This document shows, in pieces, positions 7,962-15,832 of a DNA stretch of 64,000 nt (the stretch's first letter is position 1; the number at the start of each line of letters is the position of its first letter). Made by a program: the position numbers and the translations under genes. Source of the DNA: Glutamicibacter sp. MNS18. Its GTDB lineage: Bacteria > Actinomycetota > Actinomycetes > Actinomycetales > Micrococcaceae. The stretch is from positions 60,648 to 124,647 of the forward strand of contig NZ_JAPCHW010000012.1 of assembly GCF_026107515.2 (NCBI RefSeq), given 5' to 3'. Below the pieces are notes generated by a model that had not been told where the DNA came from, ran no database searches, and saw only the letters and a list, made by a program, of their open reading frames with translations.

Positions 7962-9266
7962 TTGTCCAGCTCAAACTCGCGCCGTGGCCGTCACGGAACA
8001 AAACTCAGTAGGCTCATCGCGGTGACAGCCGTGGCCGCCATGGCCCTCACCGCTTGCGGAGGCGGCTCGAATGCCTCGGGTGAAGATGGGGACGTTGTCC
8101 TGCGCTTCTCCTGGTGGGGTTCCGATGCCCGCGCCACCACCACCAACGAGATCATCAAGGCCTTTGAAGAGGAAAACCCGGGAATCAAGATCCAGGGTGA
8201 ATACGGTGACTGGAGCGGCTACTGGGACAAGCTGGCCACCCAGGTGGCCTCCAATGACGCCCCCGATGTCATCCAGATGGACGATAAATACCTGCGTGAA
8301 TACGCGGACCGCGGCGCGCTGCTGGATCTGTCGGATGTCGACACCTCCAAGTTCGAAGACGTGGCAGTGGAAAACGGCCGGACCGAGGATGGCGTATTCG
8401 GTATTACCACCGGAATCAACTCCTTCACCCTGACGACCAACCCGGAGATCCTGGCCGAAGCGGGTATAGAGATGCCGGATGACCGCACCTGGACCTGGGA
8501 TGACTACCGTGAGATCACCGAGAAGATCTCCGCAGAGGTCGATGGCAAGTACGGGGCGGCCGCACCGAATGAGCCTGCCGGCCTGCAGAGCTGGCTGCGC
8601 CAGGGCGGCAAGCACCTGACCACCGATGAAGGGGTCCTGGGCTTCGAGGCCAGCGATTTGAGCGGGTACTTCCAACACCACCTGGACCTGATGGAGAACG
8701 GTTCCTACCCCGGGGCTTCGGGGCTGGCCGAGGACCAGAACTCGGGCCCCGACCGTTCCATGACCGGTACGGGAACAGCAGCGTTCGGCATGTGGTGGAG
8801 CAACCAGCTCGGTGCCCTGTCGGCTGCCTCGGGTGTGGATCTGGTTCCCCTGCGTTTGCCCACCCATACCGGAAACCCCAAGGACTCCGGACTCTGGTAC
8901 AAGTCCTCGATGCTGATGTCGGCGTCCGCGCGGACCAAGCACCCCGAAGAGACCCAGAAGTTCATCGACTACATGGTCAATTCGGAGACTGCCGGACAGC
9001 TCAACCAGATGGATCGCGGTTTGCCTGCCAATACCGAGGTGCGTGAACTGGTGGTCGCCGAACTCGATGACCTTGAAGCGCTGTCGGCCCGGTTCGTGAC
9101 CGAACTGGAAGAGGATCTCAGTGGTGCCGAGCCGATCCCGCCAATGGGATTCAGCGCCATCCAGGATATCGCCTACCGCTACGAACTTGAAGTGTTCTTC
9201 AAGCGCCAGACCCCGGATGAGGCGGCCCAGAAGGCCATTGCGGAAATGGAGGCGGCCATCAGCTAG
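7962..9266 (+). CDS. ABC transporter sugar-binding lipoprotein
   Basis: 434 residues if it starts at TTG 7962, which has AAGGAG about seven bases upstream; an ATG at 7935 is in frame but lacks such a site. It has a lipoprotein signal peptide: basic N-terminus, hydrophobic stretch, and lipobox LTAC with Cys 32 as the acylation site. The mature part is a family 1 extracellular solute-binding protein (LRFSWWGSDARA opening, then NEIIKAFEEENPGIKI). It probably captures a sugar or oligosaccharide outside the membrane. No permease or ATPase gene follows; a strong terminator comes 43 bases after the stop. Permeases may lie left of the window with the rest of the catabolic operon. Confidence 0.88.
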   Translation: MSSSNSRRGRHGTKLSRLIAVTAVAAMALTACGGGSNASGEDGDVVLRFSWWGSDARATTTNEIIKAFEEENPGIKIQGEYGDWSGYWDKLATQVASNDAPDVIQMDDKYLREYADRGALLDLSDVDTSKFEDVAVENGRTEDGVFGITTGINSFTLTTNPEILAEAGIEMPDDRTWTWDDYREITEKISAEVDGKYGAAAPNEPAGLQSWLRQGGKHLTTDEGVLGFEASDLSGYFQHHLDLMENGSYPGASGLAEDQNSGPDRSMTGTGTAAFGMWWSNQLGALSAASGVDLVPLRLPTHTGNPKDSGLWYKSSMLMSASARTKHPEETQKFIDYMVNSETAGQLNQMDRGLPANTEVRELVVAELDDLEALSARFVTELEEDLSGAEPIPPMGFSAIQDIAYRYELEVFFKRQTPDEAAQKAIAEMEAAIS

Positions 9267-9309
9267 AGCAGGCACGAAAATTCTCTATAACGAGTGTGAT
9301 ACGGGTTAG

Positions 9310-9349
9310 AACCGGCCTCGGCTTCAGTCTTGTGAAGCCGAGGCCGGTT
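9310..9349 (+). terminator. Terminator after the solute-binding protein gene
   Basis: Perfect 16-bp stem, AACCGGCCTCGGCTTC at 9310-9325 and its complement at 9334-9349, with an 8-base loop. It ends the solute-binding protein transcript. From here to 9556 I see no gene; the last 60 bases before the next promoter are AT-rich. Confidence 0.85.
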
Positions 9350-9558
9350 CGTCCATTCCGCCATCTCCAACCGAAGCGAAACCATTCGTATCGCCGTATC
9401 GGTCCGGGTCACGGCGAAGTTTACGCGGCGAAATCTGCGCGGTGAGCCATCTGCGAAGGGTGCGGCTGCCGGGAGTCCTGATCAGTGCTTTCCGCGAGAT
9501 ATTCCAGAAATAAGCGAAAAAACCTACAGATCAAATTTAGTTAATATCCATCTTTTCC

Positions 9559-9589
9559 TTGACGCGTGAGTAAGCACTGTTGCTAGGGT
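9559..9589 (+). promoter_or_regulatory. Promoter of the small exported protein gene
   Basis: TTGACG at 9559-9564 with the downstream element TAGGGT at 9584-9589 (19-base spacing) or GCTAGG (17-base spacing). The upstream bases are AT-rich. It shares 16 identical bases with the promoter at 7858-7873. Confidence 0.55.
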
Positions 9590-9630
9590 GGTGCTCGAAA
9601 GTATTTAATCCACCATTAGGAGGAAAAGAC

Positions 9631-9981
9631 ATGTCACGGAACCTGCACTCCGTTCTGGCGGGAAGCGCTGCCGGTGCCCTGTTGCTGACCGGTTCGCTAT
9701 TCGGTGTGGCCGCACCGGCCTCAGCCAGCCAGGCAATGGTACTGGCCACCGCGGGCGCCCCGCCGGTCTCCGAGGCGGCAACATCGACCGTGCGCAGCCA
9801 CCTGGTGCGCCAGAAAAAGGCCTCGGGCTGCTCGATCATTCTCAATCACGACTTGAAGAGGCTGAAGCGCAAATACTACAAGGTCTGGGTGACGCAGAAC
9901 TGCAAGTGGGTCAAGAAGCCGGGATACGTGGGCTATTACGAGGCGCGGATGTCCTATGACACGAGGGGCACCATCGCCTAG
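9631..9981 (+). CDS. Small secreted cationic protein of unknown function
   Basis: 116 residues from ATG 9631, with AGGAGG ten bases upstream. A Sec signal peptide (hydrophobic 8-28, APASAS cleavage region about 29-33) is followed by a neutral, Ala/Thr-rich stretch. A strongly basic C-terminal half (RQKKASGCS, KRLKRKYYKVW, NCKWVKKPG) holds the only two Cys, about 34 residues apart, which could form a disulphide. I recognise no family. It stands alone between two strong terminators with its own promoter. It could be a secreted antimicrobial-type peptide precursor or a wall-binding protein; there is no immunity or transport gene beside it to support the first idea. Confidence 0.75.
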   Translation: MSRNLHSVLAGSAAGALLLTGSLFGVAAPASASQAMVLATAGAPPVSEAATSTVRSHLVRQKKASGCSIILNHDLKRLKRKYYKVWVTQNCKWVKKPGYVGYYEARMSYDTRGTIA

Positions 9982-10004
9982 AACCGCACCGGTCCGCCGA
10001 GGGT

Positions 10005-10059
10005 CACAATGGATGCCGGGACCTCTTCGCTCAGCGGGGAAGTCCCGGCATCCATTGTG
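10005..10059. terminator. Long hairpin between convergent genes
   Basis: Perfect 18-bp stem: CACAATGGATGCCGGGAC at 10005-10022 and its complement at 10042-10059, with a 19-base loop. It lies between the stop of the small exported protein (9981) and the stop of the minus-strand gene (10068), and probably terminates both. Confidence 0.8.
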
Positions 10060-10067
10060 GTTTGCGG

Positions 10068-11054
10068 TTAGCCGATTTTCAGTGTTTGCAGGATTTGCGG
10101 GGCAAAGTGCTCGATTTCCGAGGTGTCGGCGTCAACCAGCAGCCGTAGCCAGGACTCGTGTTGGGCCAGCGGGGCTACCAGGCATGCCGGAGCAATCAGC
10201 GGGTAGAGCTCATCGGGGGTTCCGTAGTCGGAGAACTCCTCCAGGTACGCGAACAGGGCCCGCATGATCCGTTCGTCATCGATGTCGCAGTTCCACAGTT
10301 CGCACATTTCCCCCAATGGCTGGGCCAGGGAGGAAAGCGGGTGGGCCCAATGGGCGGCTCCCAGCCCGAGGATGCGTCCCGGGGTTCCCGGTTCCGCCGG
10401 GATGACCACCTGGTCCAGACCGAAGGCTCCATGCTCGATGCTCAACGGGACCGGTGAGGCGTGGAGCAGCTCGCAGGCCTCGCGCAGGGCGTGGGTCCCG
10501 GAAAACAACTCATCGGCCTGGGTGCCGGTAATTCCCAATGGATGCCCGTCATCCAACGAGACGTGCAACATCAGTGCCTGGTCGAACTGGTCAGGTAGGA
10601 ACTGCGGATCGATCACCGGCATTCCGGCATCGAAGAACGCCTCCTCTTGTCCCATCAGGGCAACCTGCAGGGAAGCCAGCGACCGCAAGGCGAATTCCCA
10701 GTTCTCCACGGTGGTTTCCAGGGCATCCATGGTGTGCCCGAAGTCCGGGCTGAGCATGTAGCCGGCGTTGCGGTCGATAGCCAGCGGCATCACCACCCGT
10801 TCGGGTACCAGTTCACCGGCCACCACCGTGATGGACGGTTCGGCACTTAGCCCCGGTGCATTCGCGGTGAAGACCAGATCGGCTGCGTCGGTATGCACCA
10901 GGGCACTGATCTGCTGCAAGGCGGCAGGCCAGAATTCGATCTCCCCTTCGCGGTGGATGCCGTAGGCCTCGCAGGCGGCATCAATCCAGGCGGCGGTGTC
11001 CTCACGCCATTCCTTGCTGTTCCACACGTCTATCCAATGAGCCACGTTTCCCAT
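10068..11054 (-). CDS. Aminoglycoside phosphotransferase-fold protein, probable pseudokinase
   Basis: 328 residues from ATG 11054; an in-frame TTG at 11072 would add six. The APH/choline-kinase layout is recognisable: an N-lobe strand DLVFTANAPGLSAEPS, the segment VMPLAIDRNAGYMLSPDFGHTM, and a C-lobe catalytic region. Active members of this subgroup read FKA, HGDLHPGN and DW at key points. This protein reads FTA (ATP-binding Lys lost), EHGAFGLDQV (catalytic Asp replaced by Ala) and LGLGAAHWAHP (magnesium Asp lost). It is therefore probably not a kinase. It is divergent from the GH65 phosphorylase gene by 80 bases; a link in function is possible but unproven. Confidence 0.72.
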   Translation of the reverse strand: MGNVAHWIDVWNSKEWREDTAAWIDAACEAYGIHREGEIEFWPAALQQISALVHTDAADLVFTANAPGLSAEPSITVVAGELVPERVVMPLAIDRNAGYMLSPDFGHTMDALETTVENWEFALRSLASLQVALMGQEEAFFDAGMPVIDPQFLPDQFDQALMLHVSLDDGHPLGITGTQADELFSGTHALREACELLHASPVPLSIEHGAFGLDQVVIPAEPGTPGRILGLGAAHWAHPLSSLAQPLGEMCELWNCDIDDERIMRALFAYLEEFSDYGTPDELYPLIAPACLVAPLAQHESWLRLLVDADTSEIEHFAPQILQTLKIG

Positions 11055-11134
11055 CGTAGTATGTCGTCGCAAACCGTGGTTGTTGCTACCGTGGGGCTAC
11101 GGCCTGTTTTGTCCTCCATCGAAGGATTTCGATT

Positions 11135-14100
11135 GTGAACACACCCCGACCTGCATACCGACACCGCGACTTCAAGGCAGTGCTCTTTGACCTGGACGGG
11201 GTGTTGACCCCGACCGCACTGGTACACCGACACGCCTGGCAGGAACTGTTCGACAGTTTCCTCTCGGCCGTGCACCCGGAGAGCGAGCCGTATACCACCG
11301 AGGACTACTTCGAACTGGTCGACGGGCGTCCCCGGTATGACGGGGTCCAGGCGGTCCTGGATTCCCGGGGCATCAGTCTGCCGCACGGCACCGGGCGCGA
11401 CCTGCCGGGATTCGAAACCGTCTGCGCCCTGGGCAACCTGAAAAACGATGTGTTCATCGATATCCTCGAACGCGAGGGCATCGCCCCGTACCAGGGGTCC
11501 CTGGATTTCCTGCACCAGGTACTGGATGCCGGGCTGGATGTGGCGGTGGTGTCCTCCTCCCGCAACGCCCGCACCGTCCTGAATGCCGCGGAAATCGCCG
11601 AATTCTTCTCCACCGTGGTCTCCGGTACCGAGGCCACCTTGCGTGGATTGCCTGGCAAACCGGCGCCCGATACCTTCCTGGCCGCGGCCACGGACCTGGG
11701 ATGGCGGCCCGAGGAATGCGTGGTCATCGAGGACGCGGTCTCCGGGGTGCAGGCCGCGGTGGCCGGTGGATTCCGGGTGATCGGCGTGGCCCGGGAGGAC
11801 AACGCGGCCGCGCTGTCGGAGGCCGGGGCCCATTTTGTGGTCACCGACCTGTCCGAGGTGATGACCGATGACTCCGAGGATGCGCTGAACTTCGACCCGT
11901 GGTCGATTACCCGCGACGAGGCCCGTGACGGCAATGGCGCCCAGGACACCGTGTTCTCCCTGGGCAACGGCTTCCTCGGTGCCAAGGCCCCGATGATCGG
12001 TGTCGGCGACCAGGTGGGCGGAAGCTTCATCAACGGGTTACACGAAACCTGGGAGATCCGCTACGCCGAAAACGCCTATGGTCTGGCCTCCACCGGACAG
12101 ACCATGATCGCCGCCCCTGACTTCCGCACCCTGCGCGTGTACATCAACGACGAGGCGCTGGAAGTCGGGCGAACCGAAATGGTGCGCGATGACCTGCGTC
12201 TGGACTTCCGTGACGGGACACTGGTGGCCAACACGCTGTGGCGGACCGCCGAAGGCCACCGGGTCGCGGTGACCAGCCGCTCGATGGTCTCCTTCACGGA
12301 CCGGCACCTGGCGGTCCAGGATTTGAACGTCCGCCTGCTCGATGCGCCGGGTCATGTGGTGGTGCAGTCCTCGGTTATCGGCATTGCCACCTCGTCCCCG
12401 GTCCCCACCCCGGCGGACCTGGATTCCGGGGCCGTTCCGATCGAGGATCCGCGCAAATCCGAATCCTCGGGCCGCAACCCGCTGCAACCGGCCGGACACC
12501 ACGAGCGGGAAGGCCGGACGGGTCTGGCCTACACCGTACGCGGCTCGGGAATGAGCGTCGCCACCGTGGTCGAGCACCGGATTTCGGTGACCGGAGGCTC
12601 CCAGGCCGAGGTCACCAGCGGTGTCGAGGTCACCGCCGAACGGGCCGACCATGTGGCCAGCGCCAGCCTGGAACCGGGGGAGGGGCTGCGACTGAGTAAA
12701 TTCGTGGTCTACCACTCCTCCCGCCGGCACAGCGCCCGCGAAATGCTCGCACGCTCACACCGCGCACTGGGCCACCTGGTTCCGCGCGGGGCCGATGACC
12801 ACTTCCGGGCCCAGCGCAGGTTCATGGGCGAGTTCTGGGGGCGGAGCGATGTGCGGGTGGAAAGCGATGACAAGTCCCTGCAACGCAAGATCCGCTGGAA
12901 CATCTTCCAACTGGCGCAGGCCTCGGCCCGGGCGGACGGGCTCGGGATTTCCGCGAAGGGAACCAGCGGCAACGGGTACTCCGGGCATTATTTCTGGGAC
13001 ACCGAGATCTACGTGCTGCCGTTCTTGACCTATACCAATCCGCAATGGGCGCGCAACGCCCTGCGCGCCCGGGCCTCGATGCTGCCTGCGGCCGAGCGCC
13101 GGGCGCAGACCATGAACGAGGCCGGGATCCTCTTCCCTTGGCGGACCATCAATGGTGAGGAAGCCAGCGCCTACTACCCGGCGGGTACCGCGCAGTACCA
13201 TATCAACGCGGATATAGCCTACGGGCTGAACCGGTACATCAGGGCCACCGGGGATGAGGAATTCCTGCGCTCGGGGGGAGCCGAAATCCTGATCGGCACC
13301 GCGCGGATGTGGTTGTCCCTGGGGTTCTGGCGGACCAGTGGAGAGAAGCAGACCTTCCATATCCATGGGGTCACCGGCCCTGATGAGTACACCGCGATTG
13401 TCAATGACAACGTATACACGAATGTCATGGCGCGCTTTAACCTGCGTTGCGCCGCCGACATGGTGGACCTGTTGGCCAACAGGTTCCCGCGGTACCTGGA
13501 GGATCTGTCGCGGAAACTGGGCCTGGCCCCGGACGAGGCGGAGAACTGGCGCAAGGCGGCTGACTGCTTCCATATCCCCTTCTCCGAAAGGGTGGGGATC
13601 CACCCCCAGGATGAGCACTTCCTGAACCGGGAAATCTGGGATGTGTCCACGACCGATCCCGCGAAGCTGCCGTTGCTGCTGCATTACCACCCGCTGGTGA
13701 TCTACCGTTTCCAGGTGATCAAGCAGGCCGACACCGTGCTCGCGCTCTGGCTGCGCTCGGGGGATTTCACGGCCCAGGAGAAGCTCGCGGATTTCAACTA
13801 CTACGATCCGCTGACCACCGGGGATTCCTCGTTGTCGGCGGCGGTGCAGTCGATTGTGGCCGCCGAGGTGGGCTACCGTGAGCTGGCCTACGAGTACTTC
13901 GACGAGGCGTTGCACGTGGATCTGCGCAATTCGCACAAGAACACCGCCGACGGGGTGCATGTGGCTTCCACCGGAGGTGTATGGGCCAGTATCGTCTACG
14001 GCTTCGGCGGGCTGCGCGACGACGGGGATGTGCTCAGCTTCGATCCCCGGCTTCCGGCGAACTGGCAGTCGCTGTCCTACCGGCTGGCCTGGCAGGGCTC

Positions 14101-14332
14101 GATGGTGACCGTGCGCCTGAACCAGGAGTCGATGCGCCTGACCATGGAAGGCGGTGGCAGCCTGTACTTCGAGGTCCGCGGGCAAAACTACTCGCTTTCG
14201 GCCAGCGAGCCGGTGGAGATCGTGCTTGATGGTCACGGGGCGGATCGCGGGGGACGGCCCACTATGGAACATGTGGTGGCCCTGCACCGCGAGGACTCCG
14301 CCGACGTGATGCAGCCCCCGCAGGTGCTCTAA
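11135..14332 (+). CDS. HAD (beta-phosphoglucomutase type)-GH65 glycoside phosphorylase fusion
   Basis: 1065 residues, GTG start at 11135. Residues about 12-245 are a HAD phosphatase/mutase of the beta-phosphoglucomutase type (nucleophile motif FDLDGVLTP; later GKPAPDTF and VIEDAVSGVQAA). Residues about 255-1050 are a family 65 glycoside phosphorylase: N-terminal sandwich, linker, an (alpha/alpha)6 barrel with GVTGPDEY holding the general-acid Glu, and a C-terminal jelly roll. GH65 enzymes split maltose, trehalose or kojibiose with phosphate to beta-glucose 1-phosphate; the HAD domain can turn that into glucose 6-phosphate, so one polypeptide could carry both steps. The exact disaccharide cannot be read from the sequence. 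A phosphoglucomutase gene lies about 8 kb downstream. Confidence 0.9.
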   Translation: MNTPRPAYRHRDFKAVLFDLDGVLTPTALVHRHAWQELFDSFLSAVHPESEPYTTEDYFELVDGRPRYDGVQAVLDSRGISLPHGTGRDLPGFETVCALGNLKNDVFIDILEREGIAPYQGSLDFLHQVLDAGLDVAVVSSSRNARTVLNAAEIAEFFSTVVSGTEATLRGLPGKPAPDTFLAAATDLGWRPEECVVIEDAVSGVQAAVAGGFRVIGVAREDNAAALSEAGAHFVVTDLSEVMTDDSEDALNFDPWSITRDEARDGNGAQDTVFSLGNGFLGAKAPMIGVGDQVGGSFINGLHETWEIRYAENAYGLASTGQTMIAAPDFRTLRVYINDEALEVGRTEMVRDDLRLDFRDGTLVANTLWRTAEGHRVAVTSRSMVSFTDRHLAVQDLNVRLLDAPGHVVVQSSVIGIATSSPVPTPADLDSGAVPIEDPRKSESSGRNPLQPAGHHEREGRTGLAYTVRGSGMSVATVVEHRISVTGGSQAEVTSGVEVTAERADHVASASLEPGEGLRLSKFVVYHSSRRHSAREMLARSHRALGHLVPRGADDHFRAQRRFMGEFWGRSDVRVESDDKSLQRKIRWNIFQLAQASARADGLGISAKGTSGNGYSGHYFWDTEIYVLPFLTYTNPQWARNALRARASMLPAAERRAQTMNEAGILFPWRTINGEEASAYYPAGTAQYHINADIAYGLNRYIRATGDEEFLRSGGAEILIGTARMWLSLGFWRTSGEKQTFHIHGVTGPDEYTAIVNDNVYTNVMARFNLRCAADMVDLLANRFPRYLEDLSRKLGLAPDEAENWRKAADCFHIPFSERVGIHPQDEHFLNREIWDVSTTDPAKLPLLLHYHPLVIYRFQVIKQADTVLALWLRSGDFTAQEKLADFNYYDPLTTGDSSLSAAVQSIVAAEVGYRELAYEYFDEALHVDLRNSHKNTADGVHVASTGGVWASIVYGFGGLRDDGDVLSFDPRLPANWQSLSYRLAWQGSMVTVRLNQESMRLTMEGGGSLYFEVRGQNYSLSASEPVEIVLDGHGADRGGRPTMEHVVALHREDSADVMQPPQVL

Positions 14333-14430
14333 CCGGTTCTGTCCAACGGCAGCCCCCGGGCCGGCCCCAGGCTCGAGGGGCTCTGCCCGTGCACGGCACT
14401 GAAGGCGCGGGTGAATGCGGAGGGGTGGGT
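14329..14430 (-). pseudogene. Remnant of an AraC-family regulator C-terminus
   Basis: Minus-strand frame from 14430 to a TAG at 14331-14329 reads THPSAFTRAFSAVHGQSP, then SSLGPARGLPLDRTG. This matches the last helix-turn-helix of AraC-type activators (SAFTRAF..V.G.SP). An in-frame TAG at 14433-14431 closes it upstream and there is no start codon, so only about 34 codons survive. Its stop overlaps the GH65 stop, the arrangement seen at intact convergent pairs elsewhere in this window. It is probably the tail of a deleted regulator of the phosphorylase. Confidence 0.6.
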
Positions 14431-14504
14431 CTACCCTAAGTAGCGTGCCACCCGGCCCCGCGGGAATCCGCGTGCCAGGGAATTCGCCATGCGGCCGGGG
14501 CGGA

Positions 14505-15797
14505 TCAGCCCCCGGTGGCTTCGCTGCCGTGGGTGACGGACTCCAGGTTGTTACCGCGCAGTTTCGCCACGGTGCGCATCACGTGGAAGACCACCAGGGT
14601 GGCCAACGTGCCCAGCGCGATGCCGCCGAGCTGGAACTGGCCGAAGCTCAGCTCCTGGGTAACCGCGATCGCGATGATCAGCCCGGTACCCGCGGTCATC
14701 AGGTTGATCGGGTTGCCGAAGTCCACCTTGTGTTCGATCCACAGCCGGGCCCCGACAATGCCGATCATGCCGTAGAGCACAATGCCCAGCCCGCCGATCA
14801 CCCCGGCCGGGATGGTGCCGATCAGTGCGCCGAACTTCGGCATGAACGCCAATGCCATCGCCACGATCGCGGCCACCCAGTAGGCGGCGGTGGAGTACAC
14901 CCGGGAGGCCGCCATCACACCGATGTTCTCGGCGTAGGTGGTGGTGGCCGACCCGCCGCCGAAGCCGGCCAGCACGCTGGCGGCACCATCTGCCATGAGG
15001 GCCCGTCCGTTGAACTTCGACAGGTCGCGTCCGGTCATCACCCCGACGGTACGCACATGCCCGATGTTCTCGGCGATCAGCACGAAGACCGCCGGCAGGA
15101 ACAGCAGGGCGGTATCGAACTGGAAGGTCGGGGTGTGGAAGTCCGGCAAACCCAGCCATGAGGCGTCGGCGACGGGGGCAAAATCCACCTGCCCCTGGGC
15201 CAGCGCGATCAGGTAGCCGGCCGCCAGGCCCACCAGGATGGACAGCCTGCCGAGCAGCCCCTTGAACGCCACGGTGGCCACGACCACGGCCAGCACGGTG
15301 AGGAAGGTCGTTGCCGGGAACAGCTGCATCGGCTCCAGCGTGGCACTGGCCAGGTTCAGTCCGATCAGCGCCACGATGGTGCCCATGACCACCGGTGGCA
15401 TCAACGCATGGATCCACCCGGTCCCGGTCTTCTGCACGATCGCCCCGACCAGGAACAACGCCGCCCCGGTCATCACGATGCCGCCCAGGGCCGCGGACAT
15501 GTCATGGGCGGCGGTGGCTGCCAGCACCGGGGCGATCAGCGCGAAGGAGGAGCCCAGATAGCTGGGCACCTGGTTGCGGGTCATCAACAGGAAGATGATG
15601 GTGGCCACTCCGGTGAAGAGCAACGTGGTAGTCACCGGGAACCCGGTGATGGTCGGCACCAGGATCGAGGCACCGAACATCGCCAGGATGTGCTGGGCGC
15701 CAATGGAAATGGTCTGCGGCCAGTGCAGCCGCTCCTCGGGGGCCACCACCTCACCGGGGGTGATCGTCTTGCCGTTACCGTGGATCGACCATTTCAT
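14505..15797 (-). CDS. NCS2 family nucleobase permease in the thiamine operon
   Basis: 430 residues from ATG 15797, with GGAGG eight bases upstream. A polytopic membrane protein of the uracil-xanthine permease family (UraA-like), with about 14 hydrophobic segments and the family segment GFGGGSATTTYAENIGVM. Such carriers bring in uracil or xanthine with protons. Here the gene starts 35 bases after the thiD-tenA stop, with no terminator between, in an operon controlled by a TPP riboswitch. That context suggests it imports a thiamine pyrimidine such as hydroxymethylpyrimidine rather than uracil; this is inference. Plain uracil uptake remains possible. Confidence 0.88.
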   Translation of the reverse strand: MKWSIHGNGKTITPGEVVAPEERLHWPQTISIGAQHILAMFGASILVPTITGFPVTTTLLFTGVATIIFLLMTRNQVPSYLGSSFALIAPVLAATAAHDMSAALGGIVMTGAALFLVGAIVQKTGTGWIHALMPPVVMGTIVALIGLNLASATLEPMQLFPATTFLTVLAVVVATVAFKGLLGRLSILVGLAAGYLIALAQGQVDFAPVADASWLGLPDFHTPTFQFDTALLFLPAVFVLIAENIGHVRTVGVMTGRDLSKFNGRALMADGAASVLAGFGGGSATTTYAENIGVMAASRVYSTAAYWVAAIVAMALAFMPKFGALIGTIPAGVIGGLGIVLYGMIGIVGARLWIEHKVDFGNPINLMTAGTGLIIAIAVTQELSFGQFQLGGIALGTLATLVVFHVMRTVAKLRGNNLESVTHGSEATGG

Positions 15798-15832
15798 TGC
15801 GTGTCCTCCGTGACTGTGGGCCGTCCAGTAGT

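Noticed and set aside
12755-14287. A 510-codon minus-strand frame inside the GH65 gene
   Set aside because: Antisense shadow of a well-supported phosphorylase domain; no motif and no ribosome-binding site.
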